64,000 bases of DNA, from assembly GCF_007827595.1 (NCBI RefSeq), contig NZ_VISR01000021.1, forward strand, positions 62,001 to 126,000. The letters are read 5' to 3'. Below are positions 16,233 to 24,791 of the stretch, piece after piece. This DNA comes from Streptomyces sp. BK340. Its GTDB lineage: Bacteria > Actinomycetota > Actinomycetes > Streptomycetales > Streptomycetaceae. The position numbers and the translations under genes are program-made. The number at the start of each line of letters is the position of its first letter. Positions within the stretch are counted from its first letter, which is position 1. The notes under the pieces are model-generated. The model did not search any database, was not told the DNA's origin, and worked only from the letters and a program-made list of their open reading frames with translations.

Positions 16233-17108
16233 ATGACGACGAATGCGCCGCGGCCCGAGGTACTGCGATACACCGCCTTCTCCAGCACCCCTGACGGCGG
16301 AAACCCCGCCGGCGTCGTTCTCGATGCCACGGCCCTGGACGACAGCGACATGCTGGCTGTCGCAGCCGACCTCGGCTACTCGGAGTCCGCGTTCCTGACC
16401 GCGCCCCCGGAGGGCCTCGGCGGCCAGGAGGGACGTGCGTACAGCATCCGTTACTTCAGCCCCAAGGCCGAGGTGCCGTTCTGCGGGCACGCCACCATCG
16501 CGACCGCCGTCGCGCTCGCCGAGCGGACAGGCCCAGGGCAGCTGGTATTCGCCACGCGTGCCGGCGTCGTGCCGGTGGAGGTGGCCGAGGAAGGCGGGGC
16601 GGTCAGGGCCACACTCACCAGTGTCGAGCCGCACATCGAGGAGATCGCCGACACCGACCTCACGGAGGCGCTCGCCGCGCTCGGCTGGCCGGCTGCCGAT
16701 CTCGACCCGGCCTTCCCGCCCCGGATCGCGTTCGCCGGTGCCCGCCATCTCGTTCTCGCGGCGGCGACACGCGCGCGCCTCGCAGATCTCGCGTACGACT
16801 TCACGCGCCTCGAAGCCCTGATGCACCACTTGGACCTGACCACGGTCCAGTTGGTGTGGCGAGAGTCGGCCGCCGTCTTCCATGTCCGCGACCCGTTCCC
16901 CGTCGGCGGCGTCGTCGAGGACCCGGCAACCGGCGCCGCGGCCGCCGCGTTCGGTGCGTACGCCCGTGAGCTCGGCCTGGTCCCCGAGGACGCCGTCCTC
17001 ACCCTGCATCAGGGCGAGGACCTGGGCCGCCCCGGCGAACTCACGGTGACGCTGCGCGCGGGTGACCCGCGGGTCCGCGTCAGCGGCACGGGAGCTCGCA
17101 TCAGCTGA
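16233..17108 (+). CDS. PhzF family isomerase/epimerase-like protein
   Basis: 291 aa from the ATG at 16233. Two-lobed diaminopimelate-epimerase fold: YTAFSSTPDGGNPAGVVLDA at the N-terminus, catalytic Glu in LGYSESAFLT, FSPKAEVPFCGHATIA, and the second-lobe DPATGAAAAAFGAYARELG. PhzF isomerises trans-2,3-dihydro-3-hydroxyanthranilate in phenazine synthesis, but most single PhzF-like proteins have other unknown substrates. No phenazine genes are present. Its 3' end abuts the broken FG-GAP gene. Confidence 0.9.
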   Translation: MTTNAPRPEVLRYTAFSSTPDGGNPAGVVLDATALDDSDMLAVAADLGYSESAFLTAPPEGLGGQEGRAYSIRYFSPKAEVPFCGHATIATAVALAERTGPGQLVFATRAGVVPVEVAEEGGAVRATLTSVEPHIEEIADTDLTEALAALGWPAADLDPAFPPRIAFAGARHLVLAAATRARLADLAYDFTRLEALMHHLDLTTVQLVWRESAAVFHVRDPFPVGGVVEDPATGAAAAAFGAYARELGLVPEDAVLTLHQGEDLGRPGELTVTLRAGDPRVRVSGTGARIS

Positions 17109-17139
17109 AGCGCCGGTCCGAGCGAGCACTCAGGACGGC

Positions 17140-17922
17140 TGGTGGGTCTCGTGTCGAAGTCTCCGACGGCGGCGGTGTCAGCGGAGGGAAACCGTTGCGG
17201 GACGGTGGACAGGCCCTGTCGTGTGCCCAGCCACAGCTTGCCGCCCTCGGCGTGGTCCTCGATCGTGTTGTCCGTGCTGAACGCGGTCAGTTGCTGCTCA
17301 CGGGCTGGTGCGCCGTTCCGGCCGAACGGGCCGTAAAGCACCGCACGGAGGTCGAAGTCCTCGGCGTTGCGCATGAACAGGTCCGGGTGTCCGTCGCCGT
17401 CGAAGTCGCCGGCGGTGATGTCCTCACCGACGAACGAGTTCGCCGGTGCCGGGACTCGGATCGCGCCCGTGCCGGAGACGCCCGTTCCGCTGCCCCGGAG
17501 GATGATCACGGAACCGCTGATGTTGTTCGCCGACCGGTGTTCGTCGTCACCACGGCCAGGTCGGTCAGGCCGTCACCGTCCAGGTCGCGGGGGATCAGCG
17601 CGTAGCCGAGGCCGTGGTTGTCGCCGGAGGTGCCGGGCACGCCCGGGGTGTCCTGGGTGATGATCGTGGTACGTGCCGGGGCGAGGCCGGCCGCCGAGCC
17701 GTAGCTGATCGCGACGTAGCCCGCCCAGGGGTGACCGCCCACCCTGGCTGCGGGGGCGGCGACGGCGAGGTCCTGGTAGCCGTCGCCGTCGAAGTCCTCG
17801 CGCACGGTGGTTGCGCCCTCCCGGGCGAACGCCGTGTCGCCGGCGAGCGGCACGGTGAACGCCCCGATCAGCGCGGCAGCTGCGGCGACGGTCACGGTGA
17901 CGGCCGGTCTGCGGATGCCCAC
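17140..17922 (-). pseudogene. Frameshifted, truncated secreted FG-GAP repeat protein
   Basis: Starts with a signal peptide (MGIRRPAVTVTVAAAAALIG ... DTAFA). FG-GAP calcium-binding blades follow: DFDGDGYQDLAVAAP, DLDGDGLTDLAVV, and after a frame change DFDGDGHPDLFMR. The frame is lost near 17540, where TNTGRR continues in the next frame as ANNISGSVIILRGSGTG; a single missing base explains it. The 3' end stops inside a repeat (VGDFDT at about 17150) next to the PhzF gene. Intact members are extracellular beta-propellers of over 400 residues. Confidence 0.85.
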
Positions 17923-18025
17923 GGTTCCTCCTTGAAGCGCGAGCGATGGCGAAGCACGAGCGCACGCGGCTGGGGATTCGACTGTGAGACCCGCGGCAAC
18001 GGCCGTTGGTGGTGCGGTGAGATCA

Positions 18026-19186
18026 TCAGGACACGGTGACGGCCGGCGGGGTCCACCGGTGGGCGCGGGGCGTCGCGCTGGGGATGCCGTAGTCCTTCTT
18101 GAGCTGTTCGGGGATGGCGTAGTGCATGACGCGTCCGCGGGTGAGGGAGGACAGTTCCAGCACGGTGGTGAGGTGGCCGAGGCGGTCCAGGGCCCAGGCG
18201 CCGAGCGGGGACCGGTCCTCGATGGTCTCCAGGACGCCGAGGAGATGGGGTACGGCCTTGACGACGGTGTCCCACGGTGTCTGCGGTACGCGGAGCCAGT
18301 CGGCGCAGGTGTCGCCGACGAGGTAGCGGATCAGGGCGGAGACGATCGGGTCGAAGAAGGTGCCGGGTACCACTTCTTCGTAGAGGTCGATGAGCTGGCG
18401 GGTCAGGTGGGCGCCCTCCTCGGAGGGGCCCATGTGCCTGACCATGTACCGGTCGAGGAAGTGGCGGGCCTCGTCGAGGCTCTTGGGGACGGCGTCCTGG
18501 TCGACGCCCAGCATGGCGCCGACGACACGCCAGGCGTAGTAGTAGGCCTCCGCGCCTTCCTGTGACATGTGGATGCCGAGGCGGTGCAGGCTGTCCAGCA
18601 CGAGCATGGAGAAGAACATCTGCCCGCCGATCATGTCCTCCTGGTTGATCGGCGTGCCGAGTGCGTCGGTGTCCCACCGGTCCTCGCGCCTGAGGTGGTG
18701 GCGGATGGAGGCGTGCAGGAGGCGGACCTTCTGTGCGGCGGGGATGAAGCGGCTGCCGGCTTCGAAGGCGTCGGGCTGCATCAGGTAGACGGTGAACTGG
18801 CCTGTCTCCGCCATCCGCTTGGACGGGTATTTCAGCCCATGGGTGGCGGACAGCAGCTTCGCCACGTGCGGGACGACGTAGCAGGCCGGCATGGAGGCGA
18901 AGGACAGGGCGGTGGAGATGTGCACGTTGTTGTCGATGAAGAACAGCCGGGCCTTCTCCATCTCGGCCCAGTCCACCCACGCCGGCGGGACACGAGTGGC
19001 CTCGAGGTAGTCCCTGGCTACGTCGGGCAGCCCCTCCGGAAGGGGTGCGCCTGCCGTGGAGACGTAGCGCATCAGGGTGTTGAAGGTGCCCACCTCGCCG
19101 CGTTCGAAGAGCGCGGCCACGGTGGCGTCGGCGAGTTCGTCACCGACGTTCCGCAGGGCGTCCATCGATGCTTCGGTGCAGGTCAT
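18026..19186 (-). CDS. MpaB / latex-clearing-protein (Lcp) family oxygenase
   Basis: 386 aa. It belongs to the heme-b family shared by rubber oxygenase Lcp and MpaB (PF09995). Supporting segments are FNTLMRYVSTAGAPLPEG, FIDNNVHISTALSFASMPAC, the basic stretch LLHASIRHHLRR that holds the probable distal Arg/Thr/His set, and INQEDMIGGQMFFSML. No secretion signal is seen, unlike Lcp of Streptomyces sp. K30, so it may act on an intracellular isoprenoid. It lies about 100 bp downstream of the polyprenyl synthase gene in the same direction, which supports an isoprenoid substrate. Confidence 0.85.
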   Translation of the reverse strand: MTCTEASMDALRNVGDELADATVAALFERGEVGTFNTLMRYVSTAGAPLPEGLPDVARDYLEATRVPPAWVDWAEMEKARLFFIDNNVHISTALSFASMPACYVVPHVAKLLSATHGLKYPSKRMAETGQFTVYLMQPDAFEAGSRFIPAAQKVRLLHASIRHHLRREDRWDTDALGTPINQEDMIGGQMFFSMLVLDSLHRLGIHMSQEGAEAYYYAWRVVGAMLGVDQDAVPKSLDEARHFLDRYMVRHMGPSEEGAHLTRQLIDLYEEVVPGTFFDPIVSALIRYLVGDTCADWLRVPQTPWDTVVKAVPHLLGVLETIEDRSPLGAWALDRLGHLTTVLELSSLTRGRVMHYAIPEQLKKDYGIPSATPRAHRWTPPAVTVS

Positions 19187-19290
19187 GAAGGGGCTCCTTG
19201 TCTTTCGCGGGGTCGTCCGCGAGCGGCCGGAGGGGGCTGATGTCGGTCAGGTCGCGGTCGGCTCAGGTCTGTGCGGCGGCGGTGCACGGG

Positions 19291-20343
19291 TCAGGACAGA
19301 CGGTTCGTCGCCGACTGCGCCAGCGAGGTCAGCGCGCCGACGGCGTGCGCCGGTACGTCCAGCTCGTGCAGAACGTCCAGTGACTGCTCGACCCGGGCGC
19401 TGATCAGGGCCTCGATGCGGTCGGGTGCCTTCAGCCGGCGCATCACCTCGCGGACCGTGTCCAGGGCATCCGCGTCCAGGCCGGGGCGGCCCAGCAGGGT
19501 GCGCAGCCGTTCACGGTCGTTGTCACCGGCGAGGCGCCAGGTCTCTGCCAGTAGGGCGGTGGGCCGGTGTCCGCGCACGTCGTCGGCGCTGGCCTTGCCG
19601 GTGCGTTCCGGGTCTCCGAACAAGCCGAGCAAGTCGTCGCGAAGCTGGAAAGCCTCGCCCAGCGGCAGCCCGTACGCGGAGTAGCCCTCGCGCAGCCGCC
19701 CGCCGGCCCCGGCCAGGGCGCCACCGATCAGCAGGGGTTGCTCGACGGTGTACTTGGCGGTCTTGTACCGGATCACCTTCAGGGACGCCTCGGTGTCCGG
19801 GCCGACTCCGGTGCGCAGGATTTCGAGGCACTCCCCCGCGATCAGTTCGCGGGCCATCACCGCCCACAACGGACGGGCCCGGGCGAGGTAGGCGGCCGGC
19901 AGGCCGCTCGTGGCGAACAGGTGTCCGGCCAGCGCAGTCAGCAGGTCTCCCACCAACATCGCCAGCGACCGCGCGGCGGCATCGGCGTGCGGACGGTGCC
20001 GTACGGCACCGCGCAGGACGACGTGTGCGGTGGGGCGCCCGTGCCGCAACGGGCTCTCGTCGATCAGGTCGTCGTGCACGACCGCTGCGGCATGCACCAG
20101 CTCCATGGACGCCGCCGCCCGCACCAGCGCGTCGCTGTCCGGCTGGCCCACCGCACGCCAGCCCCAGTAGCAGAACGCCGCGCGTAATCGTTTTCCGTCG
20201 GCGACCGCAGCCTCGAGCTGATCTGCCACCGGGCCCAGCAGCGGATCGACCGCGGCGAACCGGTCGGCCTCCCCGGCGACGAACCGATGCAATACCTCGT
20301 CGACGCGGGTCTTGAACGCCGCCGGCTCCCACCGGTCAGACAT
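19291..20343 (-). CDS. Polyprenyl diphosphate synthase (GGPP synthase type)
   Basis: 350 aa. First Asp-rich motif VVHDDLIDESPLRHGRPT and second motif AFQLRDDLLGLFGDPERTGK, with the Lys-Thr of IRYKTAKYTVEQPL, define a trans-isoprenyl synthase condensing IPP with allylic diphosphates. DDLLGLFGD is the form common in actinobacterial GGPP synthases. The ATG at 20343 overlaps the preceding small gene by 8 nt, so the two are translationally coupled; the MpaB-family oxygenase follows. Product length cannot be fixed from sequence. Confidence 0.92.
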   Translation of the reverse strand: MSDRWEPAAFKTRVDEVLHRFVAGEADRFAAVDPLLGPVADQLEAAVADGKRLRAAFCYWGWRAVGQPDSDALVRAAASMELVHAAAVVHDDLIDESPLRHGRPTAHVVLRGAVRHRPHADAAARSLAMLVGDLLTALAGHLFATSGLPAAYLARARPLWAVMARELIAGECLEILRTGVGPDTEASLKVIRYKTAKYTVEQPLLIGGALAGAGGRLREGYSAYGLPLGEAFQLRDDLLGLFGDPERTGKASADDVRGHRPTALLAETWRLAGDNDRERLRTLLGRPGLDADALDTVREVMRRLKAPDRIEALISARVEQSLDVLHELDVPAHAVGALTSLAQSATNRLS

Positions 20344-20620
20344 CGTCCGCCGCTCGTCGAGCCAGGGCGTGCCGGGCGAGGATCTCCAGGTGAGCCGGGG
20401 GTACAGCCGCGTACCGGTCCAACACGAGGCGCCCACGCGCCATGAGATCCTGCTCCGCCTGCGCCGCCAACTCCGCGGCGTCCGAGCGGCGCAGCAGGCC
20501 CCGCACCGTTCCCACGGCCGCATCCAACGTGGTCACCGCCAGATCGGCCAGCCCGGCCACCAGCAGCACCGCGTGCTCGTCCAGCCCCCTTCGCGGTCCC
20601 GATCCCGATGCTCGCGTCAC
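20336..20620 (-). CDS. Small protein coupled to the polyprenyl synthase
   Basis: 94 aa from the GTG at 20620, which has GGGGGAAGA upstream. Mostly helical: AVLLVAGLADLAVTTLDAAV is a moderately hydrophobic helix, followed by charged helices ending in HLEILARHALARRAADDV. It may attach to membrane or to the synthase. Its stop lies beyond the start of the next gene, so translation is coupled. I do not recognise a named family. The conserved position suggests an accessory subunit, as heteromeric prenyl synthases have, but this is inference. Confidence 0.65.
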   Translation of the reverse strand: MTRASGSGPRRGLDEHAVLLVAGLADLAVTTLDAAVGTVRGLLRRSDAAELAAQAEQDLMARGRLVLDRYAAVPPAHLEILARHALARRAADDV

Positions 20621-20781
20621 GCTCTTCCCCCCACCCACAACACGTCCGGACGGCGTCGGTCACGCGCCGCTTCTCCGAGCATCGCGCCGGACCGGGTGCG
20701 AGAGCGGAAGAACTCACGATCGAGCGATCACATCGATTGACCGTACGGATCACCGCTGCTCGGACATGCGAAGATCCCTGA

Positions 20782-21306
20782 ATGACCGATCTACGTGTCC
20801 GCTCCGCCTCCGCGGCCGACTTGGCCGCCCTGGTCCGCCTCCGCGACGAGGCGGCACGCTGGATGCTCGCCCGCGGCATCACCGGGCAGTGGCTGCCGGG
20901 AGAGTTGGACGAGGAGCACTTCCGCCGGGTGATGGCGCACGGCGAAGTCTGGCTCGCGGAGCTCGGCGGGCGGATCGCCGGCGCCTGGGAGCTGTGGTGG
21001 GAGGACGAAGACGCCTGGGGCCCGCAGCCGCCCGTGGCCGGATACGTACACCGCCTCATGGTGGACAGGGATGTCGCCGCACCCGGCACGGGGAGGCTGC
21101 TGCTGGACGCCGCCGAAGAGCGAGTGGCCGCGGTGGGACGATCATGCGTGCGCCTGGACTGCTTGGCCGGCAATACACAGCTCAACGCCTATTACCGGCA
21201 TGCCGGTTACCGCGTCGTGGGCGGCAAGGAGGGCAAGCCGCAGCCGAGCGGGACGCCCAAGTCCTTCACGCTGATGGAGAAGGAGCTCCGCCGGAAGGCA
21301 GGGTAG
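20782..21306 (+). CDS. GNAT family N-acetyltransferase
   Basis: 174 aa, one GNAT fold. RVRSASAADLAALVRLRDEA is strand 1 and helix 1. The acetyl-CoA site is VDRDVAAPGTGRLLLDAAEE, where the pyrophosphate loop reads APGTGRL instead of the usual QxxGxG/A. LDCLAGNTQLNAYYRHAGYR is the standard C-terminal Asn...Tyr motif. It may modify a small amine or drug. Transcribed alone and divergent from the prenyl synthase operon; a hairpin overlaps its stop. Confidence 0.88.
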   Translation: MTDLRVRSASAADLAALVRLRDEAARWMLARGITGQWLPGELDEEHFRRVMAHGEVWLAELGGRIAGAWELWWEDEDAWGPQPPVAGYVHRLMVDRDVAAPGTGRLLLDAAEERVAAVGRSCVRLDCLAGNTQLNAYYRHAGYRVVGGKEGKPQPSGTPKSFTLMEKELRRKAG

Positions 21307-21332
21307 GGCCCGCCTCGGGCCCGCACCTACCC
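21301..21332 (+). terminator. Hairpin at the end of the GNAT gene
   Basis: GGGTA (21301-21305) pairs with TACCC (21328-21332), and inside it GGGCCCG pairs with CGGGCCC around a 3-nt loop. The structure includes the TAG stop. It is short, so moderate confidence. Confidence 0.5.
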
Positions 21333-21401
21333 GCGTTGGCGAGGCATCAAGCCATCTGGTGCAACTGCGGCAGCAGATGAGGGCGCTGAGGAAGAGCCGC
21401 A

Positions 21402-22160
21402 TCAGCTCCGTTCGAGCGTGAGCAGCGGCTCGGCGAATACGGGCGCCGGGGCGCCGGGGTCTTCGGCGACAGCCTTCTCCAGCCGGTGGAAGCCGGCCTC
21501 CAGCTCGTCGGGAGTGAGCTGTGCGAAGAAGGAGAGGGTGCGCAGGTGCAGCCGTTCGAGCATGGCGCCGCGGGTGCCCGAGGACGGCTCGGTGACCGTG
21601 CCGAAGCTCGCGACGCGCCAGCCGGCCGACGTGAACGTCGCGATCACTTCGTGCAGTGGCTGAAATATCGAGGCGTCCGCCTCGTAGCCGCGGGGGAAGT
21701 ACTCCAGCCACCACGGCCGGGGATGGTGGTCGCTGAAGTTCGTGCGCAGGAGCAGCCGCCCTCCGGTCCTGACCACTCTGGCCAGCTCCCGGGCTGCCTG
21801 AGGCTTGTCCTGGACGTGGTGCCAGGACAAGCCCATGAGGGCGTAGTCGGCGCTGTCGGACGGCACGGGTATCTCCTCGGCGGTGCCTGGGAGATACCGC
21901 ACATCGGGATGCTGGGACTGCGTCTGTGCAACCTCGCGCATACGAACCGACGGCTCGACGCCGATCACCGGCCCGAATGCCTGTGCCAGCGCGGGGGTGA
22001 ACCTGCCCGTCCCCGAGCCGACGTCCAGCCCCGCCAGCGGACGCCGTTCGGGCAGCGCCGCTTCGAAGGCGCTCATCCATACCTGCAGTTGCTGCTGCGT
22101 CAGCGCGCGGCCGCGCGCGTAGTCCTGATGCTGCTCCGAGTCGTAGTCGATCGTCCTCAT
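21402..22160 (-). CDS. Class I SAM-dependent methyltransferase (UbiE/Methyltransf_11 type)
   Basis: 252 aa. SAM motif LAGLDVGSGTGRFTPALAQA, acidic loop VIGVEPSVRMREVA, and motif with ALMGLSWHHVQDKPQAAREL, the usual post-motif pattern of small-molecule methyltransferases. GGGGAGAAG precedes the ATG at 22160. The N-terminus YDSEQHQDYARGRAL is typical of this subgroup. It is divergent from the MarR gene, and an imperfect 25-bp palindrome (22201-22225) lies in its promoter. Substrate unknown. Confidence 0.88.
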   Translation of the reverse strand: MRTIDYDSEQHQDYARGRALTQQQLQVWMSAFEAALPERRPLAGLDVGSGTGRFTPALAQAFGPVIGVEPSVRMREVAQTQSQHPDVRYLPGTAEEIPVPSDSADYALMGLSWHHVQDKPQAARELARVVRTGGRLLLRTNFSDHHPRPWWLEYFPRGYEADASIFQPLHEVIATFTSAGWRVASFGTVTEPSSGTRGAMLERLHLRTLSFFAQLTPDELEAGFHRLEKAVAEDPGAPAPVFAEPLLTLERS

Positions 22161-22200
22161 GACTTCTCCCCGCGTTGGCCGGGCGACCTCAAGTGCCGCA

Positions 22201-22225
22201 CCGATATATCGAGTTGATACATCGG
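22201..22225. promoter_or_regulatory. Palindromic operator-like site before the methyltransferase
   Basis: CCGATATATC and GATACATCGG form near-perfect inverted arms (one mismatch) around a 5-nt centre, 41 bp upstream of the methyltransferase start. It differs from the MarR-type CGATAC-N-GTATTG boxes nearby, so a different regulator may bind. Confidence 0.5.
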
Positions 22226-22277
22226 AACGATATGTGGCATCGCGTCACCCCACAAGGCAAGGACACTTTGTTTCAGG

Positions 22278-22290
22278 CGATACCGTATTG
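22278..22290. promoter_or_regulatory. MarR-box in the marR promoter
   Basis: CGATACCGTATTG is an imperfect palindrome (CGATAC / GTATTG) 19 bp before the MarR start. The same 13-mer, changed only at the centre base, occurs before the nitroreductase at 22986. This suggests autoregulation and shared control. Confidence 0.6.
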
Positions 22291-22309
22291 AGTGAAGTAG
22301 TCTGTCCTC

Positions 22310-22795
22310 ATGGCCGCAGACGTTCCCCACCAGCCCACCGCCTCGCGCGCGACCGACCGCCCCGGGGACACCTCGCCTTTCGGTCTCGGTCTGCTGCTGC
22401 GCCGGGCGCACTGGCGCGCGGCCGCGGTGATGGCAGAGGCACTTCGACCGCTCGGCATCGAGTTGCGGCATTTCGCGGTGCTGATCGAGCTGGTCAATCA
22501 CGGGCCCACGGTGCAGCGGGATCTGGCGTCGGCGACAGGGTCGGACAAGGCGGGGATCATGCGCGTGGTGGACGACCTGGAGCGGAAGGGGCTGGCCGTA
22601 CGCAAGACCGTTCCAGGGGACCGGCGTGTGCGCGCAGTGGAGATCACACCTCAGGGGCTGGAGCTCTTCGATGCAGCCCATGTGGCGGCGGAGCCGCTGG
22701 CTGAGCGTCTGGTCGCCGAACTGGGGCCCGGCGAGTCCGAGCAACTGACGGATCTGCTGACCCGGCTTGCCTATCCGGCGGACGACGAGGCGTAA
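22310..22795 (+). CDS. MarR family transcriptional regulator
   Basis: 161 aa. Winged HTH: LGIELRHFAVLIELVNHGPT, then VQRDLASATGSDKAGIMRVV as recognition region, then the wing KGLAVRKTVPGDRRVRAVEI. Terminal helices make the dimer. Such repressors release DNA on binding phenolic or electrophilic ligands or by Cys oxidation; no Cys is present, so a ligand is more likely. The matching palindromes at 22278 and 22986 make the nitroreductase downstream its probable target along with itself. Confidence 0.9.
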   Translation: MAADVPHQPTASRATDRPGDTSPFGLGLLLRRAHWRAAAVMAEALRPLGIELRHFAVLIELVNHGPTVQRDLASATGSDKAGIMRVVDDLERKGLAVRKTVPGDRRVRAVEITPQGLELFDAAHVAAEPLAERLVAELGPGESEQLTDLLTRLAYPADDEA

Positions 22796-22985
22796 GCGCG
22801 CGGGCGCGCCGGCCGCCTGTGGCGTAGACGCACCCGGTTCCATACGGCCTCCGCGGCGAACCCGGCAATGAGGGCCGGAGCCAACGTCACCAGTGACCCC
22901 CACCCCGATGGCGTGACCTTCTGGAGTGAGGTTGTCACGCAGCGCACACAGCACGGGATGATTTGCACCTCGAGATAGTTACACT

Positions 22986-23013
22986 CGATACGGTATTGAG
23001 TGATACTGTATTG
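22986..23013. promoter_or_regulatory. Double MarR-box before the nitroreductase
   Basis: Two tandem copies of the palindrome, CGATACGGTATTG (22986-22998) and TGATACTGTATTG (23001-23013), are spaced by 2 bp, so their centres are 15 bp apart. They lie 45 bp upstream of the preferred start, where they would cover the promoter. Confidence 0.65.
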
Positions 23014-23058
23014 AACGTAATGAAGGTGGGCCCGTTCGGCAGATGGAGGCGGGCGGTC

Positions 23059-23727
23059 ATGGACGTCTACGAAGCGGTCACGAGTCGACGGGCGGTGCGC
23101 GCGTTCACCGACCGGCCCGTGCCGAGGGAAACGCTGGAGCGGGTACTGTCCGCGGCGGCCTGGGCGCCGTCCGGATCGAACATCCAGCCATGGCACACCT
23201 ACGTGCTGACCGGCGCACCGCTGGCCGAACTCAAGAAGCGCGCCGGCGAACGTCTGGCCGCGGGCGACCCCTGGGACACGCCGGAGTACGAGATGTATCC
23301 GCCCGAGTTGAAGTCTCCCTACCGCGAGCGCCGGTTCGCCTTCGGCGAGCAGCGCTACGGCGCGCTCGGCATCGCACGTGAGGACGTGGAGGCGCGCCAG
23401 CGGGCGGCCGCCGCGAACTGGGACTGCTTCGGCGCGCCCGCCGCCCTGTTCTGCTACATCGACAGGGACATGGGCTTGCCCCAATGGGCTGATGCCGGCA
23501 TGTATCTGCAGACCGTCATGCTGCTGCTCCGCGCCGAAGGGCTGCACAGCTGCACGCAGATGGCCTGGGCGAAGTACCACAAGACCGTGGCGGAAGTCCT
23601 GTCACCCCCGGACGGACTCGTCCTCTTCTGCGGCATGTCGATCGGGTTCGAAGACGTCACAGCGGGGGACGCCCGCATAGGCCGGGCGCCGCTCGACGAG
23701 ACGGTCACATTTGTCGACGGCTTCTAA
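23059..23727 (+). CDS. Nitroreductase family protein
   Basis: 222 aa from the ATG at 23059 (GGAGG upstream); an ATG at 23020 is possible but lies next to the operator. FMN-binding start YEAVTSRRAVRAFTDRPVPR, then AAWAPSGSNIQPWHTYVLTG, the classic nitroreductase FMN contacts, and a C-terminal GMSIGFED loop. Homodimeric NAD(P)H-dependent reduction of nitro groups, quinones or flavins is expected. It sits behind a double MarR box, suggesting induction by an aromatic or nitro compound. Confidence 0.9.
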   Translation: MDVYEAVTSRRAVRAFTDRPVPRETLERVLSAAAWAPSGSNIQPWHTYVLTGAPLAELKKRAGERLAAGDPWDTPEYEMYPPELKSPYRERRFAFGEQRYGALGIAREDVEARQRAAAANWDCFGAPAALFCYIDRDMGLPQWADAGMYLQTVMLLLRAEGLHSCTQMAWAKYHKTVAEVLSPPDGLVLFCGMSIGFEDVTAGDARIGRAPLDETVTFVDGF

Positions 23728-23826
23728 AGCCGTCCCTCCTTGTTCGACCGACGAGCCGTTTCATTCCGCACCCACGTAGCGGTTCGTATGTCATATTTCG
23801 CACACAATCTCCATGAAAGGTATGTC

Positions 23827-24555
23827 ATGAAGATCGCAGTCATCGGCGGTACCGGACTGATCGGGTCGCAGGTCGTCAAGAACCTGGCCGCCGCCGGGCA
23901 CGAGGCGGTACCGCACTCGAAGTCCACCGGCGTCGACGTCATCAGCGGCCAGGGACTGGACGAGGCGGTGGCGGGCGCCGACGTCGTCGTCAACCTGACG
24001 AACTCACCGACCTTCGACGAAGCCTCCCCGGCCTTCTTCCAGACCTCGATGGACAACCTCCTGGCCGCGGCCCGCAAGGGCGGCGTCGGCCACGTCGTCA
24101 TCCTCTCGATCGTCGGCACGGACCAGGTGCCGGAGCTGGACTACTACCGCGCCAAGACTCTTCAGGAGAACCTCCTCGCGGCCGGAGCGATCCCCTACTC
24201 GATCGTCCGGGCCACGCAGTTCATGGACTTCATCGATGCGGTCCTGTCCTGGACCGCCGACGCCGACACCGTCCGGCTCCCGGCCACCCCGATCCAGCCC
24301 ATCGCCTCCAAGGACGTGGCCGCCGCAGTGGCGGAGGTCGCTGCGGGCGCCCCGCTGAACGGCATCCGCAACATCGCAGGCCCCGAGATCTTCACTCTGG
24401 ACGAGCTGGGCCGGATCACCCTGTCCCACAAGGGCGACCACCGTACCGTCGTCACCGACCCCAGTGCCGGCATGTTCGCCGTCGTCAAGGGTGACGTCCT
24501 CACCGACAAGGACGCCCACCTCGCCCCCACCCGCTACACCGACTGGCTCTCCTGA
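23827..24555 (+). CDS. NmrA-like atypical SDR (NAD(P)-binding) protein
   Basis: 242 aa from the second ATG (23827) of TATGTCATGA, after AAAGG. Nucleotide site MKIAVIGGTGLIGSQVVKNL and HVVILSIVGTDQVPELDYYR, where the Tyr-x3-Lys becomes YYRAK. It matches the NmrA/HSCARG branch that senses or reduces with NADPH; Streptomyces members are often annotated as SDR family oxidoreductase. A strong hairpin follows 80 bp after the stop. The convergent HxlR gene beyond it may regulate a different target. Confidence 0.88.
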   Translation: MKIAVIGGTGLIGSQVVKNLAAAGHEAVPHSKSTGVDVISGQGLDEAVAGADVVVNLTNSPTFDEASPAFFQTSMDNLLAAARKGGVGHVVILSIVGTDQVPELDYYRAKTLQENLLAAGAIPYSIVRATQFMDFIDAVLSWTADADTVRLPATPIQPIASKDVAAAVAEVAAGAPLNGIRNIAGPEIFTLDELGRITLSHKGDHRTVVTDPSAGMFAVVKGDVLTDKDAHLAPTRYTDWLS

Positions 24556-24634
24556 CATCCCGGCCTGCCAGGACGCCCACGCGGCCGCTGTCTGCAGGCT
24601 TGAATCGACAGACACGGGAGTCGTGATCAGCGGA

Positions 24635-24682
24635 AAGGACCAGGGGCAACGGCACTACGCAGTGCCGTTGCCCCTGGTCCTT
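24635..24682. terminator. Perfect 22-bp hairpin, bidirectional terminator
   Basis: Arms at 24635-24656 and 24661-24682 are perfect complements around the loop ACGC. It lies between the convergent NmrA-like and HxlR genes (80 bp and 109 bp from their ends), so it can stop transcription in both directions; it starts AAGG and ends CCTT. Confidence 0.85.
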
Positions 24683-24791
24683 GCGCGTCCTGGCTTCGTC
24701 AAGCGGATCCAGGCCGCTGCGACAGCGCGGGACTCGCCCGCTGGAGTCACGTGTCCGGCTCCAGCTCCCCTTGCCGGAGCGGAAAGGGAGG

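Noticed and set aside
22771..22938. 55-aa minus-strand frame from a GTG with a possible hydrophobic helix (LVTLAPALIAGFAAEAVW)
   Set aside because: It overlaps the MarR gene end by 25 bp, lacks a ribosome binding site, and has a very basic tail. It could be real but the evidence is too thin.
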